DNA from: Eulemur rufifrons
Lineage: Eukaryota > Chordata > Mammalia > Primates > Lemuridae
Direction: 5' to 3'
NCBI RefSeq assembly: GCF_041146395.1
Contig: NC_090990.1
Span: 46,076,001-46,140,000 of the forward strand
DNA: 64,000 nucleotides
Positions within the stretch are counted from its first letter, which is position 1, and every line of letters starts with the position of its first letter. The position numbers were made by a program, and so were the translations under genes. Shown in pieces: positions 57,780 to 64,000 of the stretch. A model generated the notes under the pieces. The model saw only the letters and a list, made by a program, of their open reading frames with translations. It searched no databases and was not told the origin of the DNA.

Positions 57780-58163
<384 letters not shown>

Positions 58164-58177
58164 AGTAATAGCCATTT

Positions 58178-58964
58178 AACACACTCATTGTGAAGATGAC
58201 ATATGATATGTGTAAAAAATGGCCAATTCAGTGCCTCTTAAAATTTGGGGTGTCATTGCTGGTTTGGCAGTCAGGCAGGCTAGTAAGGGAACAAACAGAT
58301 ACATAGGACAAAATCAAACTCCTCGAGTTAGGAGGTATCGTGGGGTGTGAGGGGTCAGGGAGGGAGATAGTCTTCTGTGGTCTTAGGTCAAGTGCTGGCA
58401 CGGTACGGAGGAGACAGATTCAGAAGCCAAAGCAGACAAGGGCCAGGAGCCCTGAAGGTTAGGGTGTGGGGTTGGGGCCTGACCTCAGGCAGCATCTCTT
58501 GCCCTTCTGCTTCCTGTCTGTTCTCTGCCAGGGTAGCATATGGCTTCAGGACCTGGAGTCGCAGGTATGGAGAGAAGGCTCTAAAGTGTTGTTAAAAGAT
58601 ATGCCGATAGGTTGCTTCCCCAGGTTTCAAGTAAACAGATCTAAATCGGTAAGTTCACCATAATGTTTTATTATGCAGGCTCAATTTGCCTGCATTAAAA
58701 AGCCTTCCTTGTCTTCTTACATCCAAGGAGAAACTGACTAACAAAGCGGTAAGCATGTTGAATCCTATGCACTCACTAAATCGTTGGTGATGGATGGGGA
58801 GGGATTGGATTTGGATCACGTCTTGGGTGTGGGGAACTTTAGTTTACATCTACAGTTTGGGGATAAGGGAAAATGTCATGTATTTCTATTTCTGACTATA
58901 ATGCCATTTGATTTTAATAATATTAAATCAATCAATTTAATGAAATTAAATTGATTAAACAATA
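58178..58964. other. Unique non-coding sequence with a hairpin motif
   Basis: No further recognised repeat. It includes an exon-like 33-base interval (58532-58564, see findings) and a 12-base-arm hairpin AATCAATTTAAT / ATTAAATTGATT around GAA (58930-58956). Confidence 0.4.
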
Positions 58965-59130
58965 ATAATATTTAATAGCGTTTATTGAATGCTGCTATGT
59001 AGTACACAGGTAGTGTTTTAAGCCTCTATGTCAGTTACCTCATTTAATCCTCACATTACTCCTTGAGTGAGGTAGTACTATAATTCCCACCCATTTTACT
59101 GACCAGCAAATTGACACCAGGCAGTTGACT
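58965..59130 (-). repeat. MIR SINE, minus orientation
   Basis: 'aataatatttaatagcgtttattgaatgctgctatgtagtacacaggtagtgttttaagcctctatgtcagttacctcatttaatcctcacattactccttgagtgaggtagtactataattcccacccattttactgac'. Confidence 0.9.
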
Positions 59131-62100
59131 CCAGTCTTACTTTTCACATAACACTGTCTCCATCAGAATAGGTTCCATCTCCAACCCCAGCACCATGGGG
59201 TTGGTGAATTCCTTTTTTTGCCAGTTATTTATTATTTCTGTGCTACCGGTGTTGTGCTAGGCATAGGTTAGAATATGTACACTTCTTCCTGAGCAGGGCT
59301 GCTTTCAGAATTAGGATTTAAAGTTCCAGGTCCTTGACTTCCAATCTTTTGCTTGTAAAACAGACACATATACTTTATCGCACATGTACAGTTACAAGAA
59401 GGATTCACATTTAATCAGACTCAAGTAGGGCAGAAATGGTTGCTAATCTGTCTCAGAGTTTGTTGCAAATTTTATTATTTACACACCTTGTGATATAACT
59501 GGTTTTTTTTTTTTTTTTCAACTTGGACCATTCAGTGAAACAAAAAAACATTTAATGACCTTTAGAGAGTTACAAAGTTTAGAACCAATATATGGGAAAT
59601 CAGGGCTCAGGAATATGAGTTGAATAACATACTTAAAATGTAGACTGTATTTGGTTACCCAGTACTCAAGATTTTAGTTACATGACTTAGATTTCTTGCA
59701 ACACCAACTTCTTTGCTTCCCTCCCCAATTTCAGTCTTTGTATCATTTTTTTGTGCTGCGCACCGAACTCTTTTGGCGGTTTTTTAATTGAGGTTTTGTA
59801 GTTTTAATGGTCTGGTACTACAAAAAGCCAACTTTGTGCCAAAATTTTTCCAAGACCAGACATGGGTTTTGACACCACGATAAATTAAAGATAAATAAAG
59901 AAAGAAACTGGCAGTGAAAATGAGGGATTTTTTTTTTTTTTTTTAAGCAAGCAAGCGGAGGCCTACTTGTAAATTTCAGGCATGTTTTCTTAGTACTTTA
60001 GCTCAATGTTACAATGCTTAGCTACATTAATCTGTTACTGGGTAACTCCAGAAAGAATGTTAGACCAAACCATTAAGAGATTGGCGATTTTTTTTCCTCT
60101 TGAGCATTATTGAAATTTGACAACATTCTCATAGTCTCTGCTTTCTTTTAAGGATTTGGCTATCAAAAATACGGGTAAGTGAAAGGAACCAAGAGAAACT
60201 AATGACCAAATGAATAGTAGTATTTAAAGTCGCAAGTTGCTATGATACAGGCTTCACCGTGACCTGGGTGGATAAATGCTAAACGGGATTTGCTTTCCGG
60301 AGAATCTGGGTGCCTGTTCCACCAATTCTGTTTGTCTCTAGCCTGGTTTGTTGGCCTCCTCCTTTTCCCAGCACCACTTATTTTGGTTCTGAGAAACAGC
60401 TTCCTCCCATTACAGGCACCAATTCAATTAGGCAGGAGATAGTGCTGAAGGTTTTTGTTTCCATCAGCTTCTGGTGTGTAGATAGTAGCTCTGCTTGAAA
60501 AACGGTGTGTGATGTGCATCTTTCCGGGTTAGGATCCCTTCTCAGCCTGGTGACCCAGTGGCATTCAAATCAATCAATCTCTCCCCTCCCCGTCCCCCAC
60601 CCCATCCGTCACACAAAATGGAAGTGATCGCACTGATCAGAGATCTGCTTTTTTCCTACAAATATTGCTAAATCATTAGGAAACCGTAAATTTTCTGCTA
60701 GATGCTAAGTAATTTTAACACTCTTCAGAACATGTGAGTTTGGAGTTTAGCTTGCCCCAGCAGGGAACTGTTTCCTTTCTCAAAACTGTGACTTAAAATT
60801 TACAAAAAGGGATAAAAAAGCTTTGAAACATGTTAAAAATAATCCAGAAAAAAAAAACTTCCTTCTTTTTTTTTTTCTTTAGTCTACTAAACTATCTAGT
60901 TTTAGGCCACCATGTGGAACTGAGCCTTTATTGAAGTTTGAAATGTCAAAATAAGGAGGCATTTGTGTATATTTTCACTTTTGACTTCATTTACTATACG
61001 TACTGAAGCACCAAGTGGGAGGTGGCTTGGGAGGTATTTCTGATCTAAAGAGGAAATTCCATAAATCACCCATGGTAATGTATCTCCTTTAGTATTCCAA
61101 GGAGATGTGGGTCATTTCCATCCTGCATCTTGGCTTTTGATTGCATACCTGGCCTTAATCTGGATTTCAAAATTTGAACATTTCTGTTTCTCACTCTTGA
61201 ACACTTTTGTACTTAGGTTCTTAAAATCTTCCGTTAAATATTTTTCAGATTAGCCTAGTATAGAGTTTAAAACTGGCAGGCACTGCCAGAATCTTCTGAT
61301 GGGGGGAAAACATGGCTATTATCATTGAACATGCCTCCAAAACCAACCAAAGTTGGCAAGTGGTCATGTGTTTGGATTAGACCAATTTTTAAAATGTTCA
61401 TGTGCTTGTGAAAATTGTTATCTCTGCTGTTCAAAATAGTTGTGTATAAGATTGAGAAGAAAGCATAATAAGAAAAGCATCTTTTCTATGACTTGCAATA
61501 TTTGTTTTTTGATCACTGGGTACTATAAGAAGAATTTTTTGTTTGTTTCCTATTTTCCCACTTACGGAGGTCTCTTAGGTGAGGTTATAACTAGTGATAA
61601 CTGGAACTTACTCTGTCTGGTGTTCTGTCTCGTCCATGAACCCCTTCCCTCCCCGTCCAAAGAAAGATAGAATAGCTCCTGAATTAGGTGAAACAGAAAT
61701 AAGTGGTTTCTAATACAGAGTAAAAATTAAAATAATTCTTTCTCTGTTGGCAAAATGTACAGTAGATGCCTTTCAATGTTATTTGAAAATGTTTTGTCTA
61801 TTAGTTGTAGTGGAAAAGAGATGAAGGATCATTATCTATAGTGAGTTGTATTTTGCTTCTACTAAAGATAATACATAAATATGAAATATTAGCTGAACAA
61901 GCCACAAATCCACTAGATCCCAGAAATAAGTTCTGATGGTTAATGCATTTATTTTATAATATGACCACTTTTCCCTTTAAAGTTTTCCCCATTATATCCT
62001 TATTGCCTTTACTGGAAATGCCAAGAGGCAAACATCCTACTCTAATAAAACTGATAATTAAAGTGTAGATTCTCGAGCCTATACCTCCTTATACTGACAT

Positions 62101-62221
62101 TTTTATTCAGGGCTTTGTCTACATACATCCAAAGTCAACTTAACTTTTTGACCCAATTAACTGATTGGCCTGATGAATTTAATTAAAATAGAGGAAGTAC
62201 TTGTGCAGAGAGGAACAGCAT
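59131..62221. other. Repeat-poor unique sequence
   Basis: About 3.1 kb with no recognised interspersed repeat, apart from T-runs (59503-59518, 59930-59944). AT-rich with several TTAATT/ATTAAAG sites around 59800-60000. It contains the micro-exon-like motif at 60153-60174. No gene is supported. Confidence 0.4.
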
Positions 62222-62490
62222 TAGTGTAATGTGGTGGTTAAGATTAACAAGATTGATTTGATTTGATAATTAATTAATTTGATTAGCAAGATAATTTAGT
62301 GTCAGGCAGAGACCTAGGTTCAAATCCTTACTAGCTAGGTGACCTTGGCCTTAAACTCTTTTAAGTCTCATTCCTCCCGCCCCCCCCACCATTTATTATA
62401 CTGTCATAAAAACACCTACCCCATAAGGTGGTTGTGAGAATTGGTGAAATAAGTTATGAAAGTGCTTGGCACACTCTTGGTCCAAATTCA
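62222..62490 (+). repeat. MIR SINE, plus orientation
   Basis: 'agtgtaatgtggtggttaagatta', 'gtgtcaggcagagacctaggttcaaatccttactagctaggtgaccttggccttaaactcttttaagtctcattcc', 'aaacacctaccccataaggtggttgtgagaattggtgaaataag', 'agtgcttggcacac'. Complete; an AT-rich TTGATTTGATTTGATAATTAATT expansion is inserted near 62252. Confidence 0.93.
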
Positions 62491-62804
62491 CTGGTGGACA
62501 ATTATACCTTTTATTATGTTCTAGAATTTTTAAGGTATGTGAACTCTGAAAGACACCATGTCTCAGATTGCTGTCAGATTTCTTTTTGAGCGAAGAAACT
62601 TCTTTTTCTTAAGACATCAGTAGCACAAGCATCATGTTGTCTGTATTCTGTCTACCTTTCTGCAGTTAAGGCATTTATCCCTCCCTTATTCATATCAACT
62701 TTAGGACACATTGTCTCTATATTTAAAAAAAAAATCTTATAATTTTCACACAAGCTTATCTTAAATAATTTTCCCCAAAATCCTGTAAGGTAGTCAAGGT
62801 GGAG
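62491..62804. other. Unique non-coding sequence
   Basis: AT-rich sequence with no recognised repeat or exon. Confidence 0.4.
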
Positions 62805-62965
62805 ATGAGGTCAGAGTGAAAGAATTTTAGGGCTGGAAGGAAATGTGTCGGCCTTGACTCCACCCCATCATTTTGCAGGTGAAAAAGCATTTTCAAGGTC
62901 TCCTTTGTAGGAACTGGCAAAGATAACAAAGTAGATCTGAATTCAGTGCCCTTTTCCCTGTCCCA
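62805..62965 (-). repeat. MIR3-like SINE, minus orientation
   Basis: 'tgaaagaattttagggctggaaggaaatgtgtcgg', 'ccaccccatcattttgcaggtgaaaaagc', 'tgaattcagtgccctt' is a degraded antisense MIR3. Confidence 0.65.
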
Positions 62966-64000
62966 CACTGATCACTTTTCTTTTTAATTAAAAATGCCCT
63001 GTTCCTGGCCCCTTAGTCACAGGTTGTTCATAGCTCTTACGTTGTAGGGTTCTCAAAACTTTTTAATGAGTATGTTTGGATTAAATCCAGGTACTCTGAC
63101 TGTATAAAGCTTCTTTCAGTTTCAAAGATGTCTAAGTACAGCATAGAATCCATCACAAGTTCCTATCAATTTCCTCTTTTTTTAAAATCGTGGCTTCTTT
63201 TTCTCTAGCCCTCCAAGAAATCAGTTCTGTAGACCTCTGCTTCTTTCTCACCACCACTCATGGCATATGCTCCTCTGACTTTGGCTGCCATGCTTTAAGT
63301 AATGGTAACCGGGACATCTCTACTGAAATATTTTTAATTCTTAAATGTTCTGGAGTATGGACAGTTGCAGGGATTCTAGGTATACATTTACAGATTTTCT
63401 TTTCCTATTTTATGGAATGTTAATTTTGCTCAACTTGCATGTGAAATGCAACCCAAGGAGCCGTAAGTTTTTCACCTAAACCTTAATTTTCTTGAATCCT
63501 TTATAATTCAAGGTCTAGTCTTATAATTTACTCCCATAACCACATTGTTCTCCTGACCCTTCTTGTATACCCTCCTCTGTACATTACACTTTTTCTATTT
63601 TTTGTTTATATTGTGCCACTAAAAGTTAAGACATTTTAAATATAATTTGCCACCGTATCCATTTTATCTGTATTTAAATTGTATTTGAAAAATTTACCTT
63701 TGCATTAGATTTGTAAATTCTTTTATCCCCTGACAGTTTTAGCCTATTCAAAGGTGATAGGCTTATTTTTTGGTAAATGTTTTGTAATAAATTTGCCATT
63801 TTGTGAAAGACTCAGTGAAAATTTATATTTAATTAACAATGGCTAGTTTTTAGAACCACAAGAAACATCTCTTTTAAATGTTCCTTCTTTATAATATTAT
63901 TCCAGAGACTAGAAAGTCAATTTCAGTTTTTATTAACCTAGTTATGGTATCAGAAAAAATTCATATATAAACAAACCAGGTTAAAATACTATATTTAACA
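62966..64000. other. Unique AT-rich non-coding sequence
   Basis: No recognised repeat or exon to the end of the window. A 77-codon open frame at 63190-63423 has no family resemblance. Confidence 0.4.

Overview
The window is mammalian nuclear DNA, almost certainly from a strepsirrhine primate and probably a lemur. Two full-length Alu elements (16048-16392 and 20880-21214) carry an AT-rich middle linker and a right-arm wording (GCTGACGCCACGGCACTCAC type) that I associate with lemuriform Alus. Older dimeric and monomeric 7SL-derived elements, MIR, L2, MER5, Tigger and MLT1 copies fit the same placement. The species call rests on remembered repeat consensus sequences, not on a database search.

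I find no protein-coding gene I can support. All open reading frames are short (at most 137 codons), are spread over both strands, and many lie in repeats. None has a family signature I recognise. The window is best read as intronic or intergenic DNA around a gene I cannot name. The strongest gene-like signal is a small CpG-rich block at 53225-53385 with two YY1-type motifs, a CCAAT box and an E-box next to a CRE-like site. It stands out from CpG-poor, AT-rich surroundings and could be an alternative or noncoding-RNA promoter.

Layout. 1-7 kb is mostly unique sequence with MIR and L2 relics and one G-quadruplex motif. 7-10 kb holds a fossil Alu monomer nested in a MIR, an old Alu with a microsatellite tail, and a unique block with paired homeodomain-like sites. 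10-13 kb has scattered MIR and MER5 and several microsatellites. 13-15.7 kb is repeat-free with enhancer-like motif content. 15.7-22 kb is the densest repeat cluster: L2, MER5, two strepsirrhine Alus in opposite orientation, MLT1 and MIR. 22-29.6 kb is repeat-poor. 29.6-33.5 kb is a nest of MIR, MER5, a miniature Tigger and CA repeats. 34.2-35.4 kb contains a near-perfect long inverted repeat around an older Alu. 36-42 kb is AT-rich and mostly unique. 42-48.6 kb carries MIR, L2, one L1 3' end and a degenerate LTR. 48.6-54 kb is the longest repeat-free stretch and includes the promoter-like block and an enhancer-like block. 54-59 kb returns to L2, MIR and Alu. 59-64 kb is again mostly unique, with a possible micro-exon.

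Young repeats are few: about eight 7SL-derived copies and one recognised L1 fragment in 64 kb. Ancient MIR and L2 are many. That pattern, with several long repeat-free blocks, is typical of introns or flanks of developmental regulators, but here it is only an inference. The most unusual structure is the inverted repeat at 34182-35362. Several exon-like and recursive-splice-like motifs are listed as findings, not as genes.
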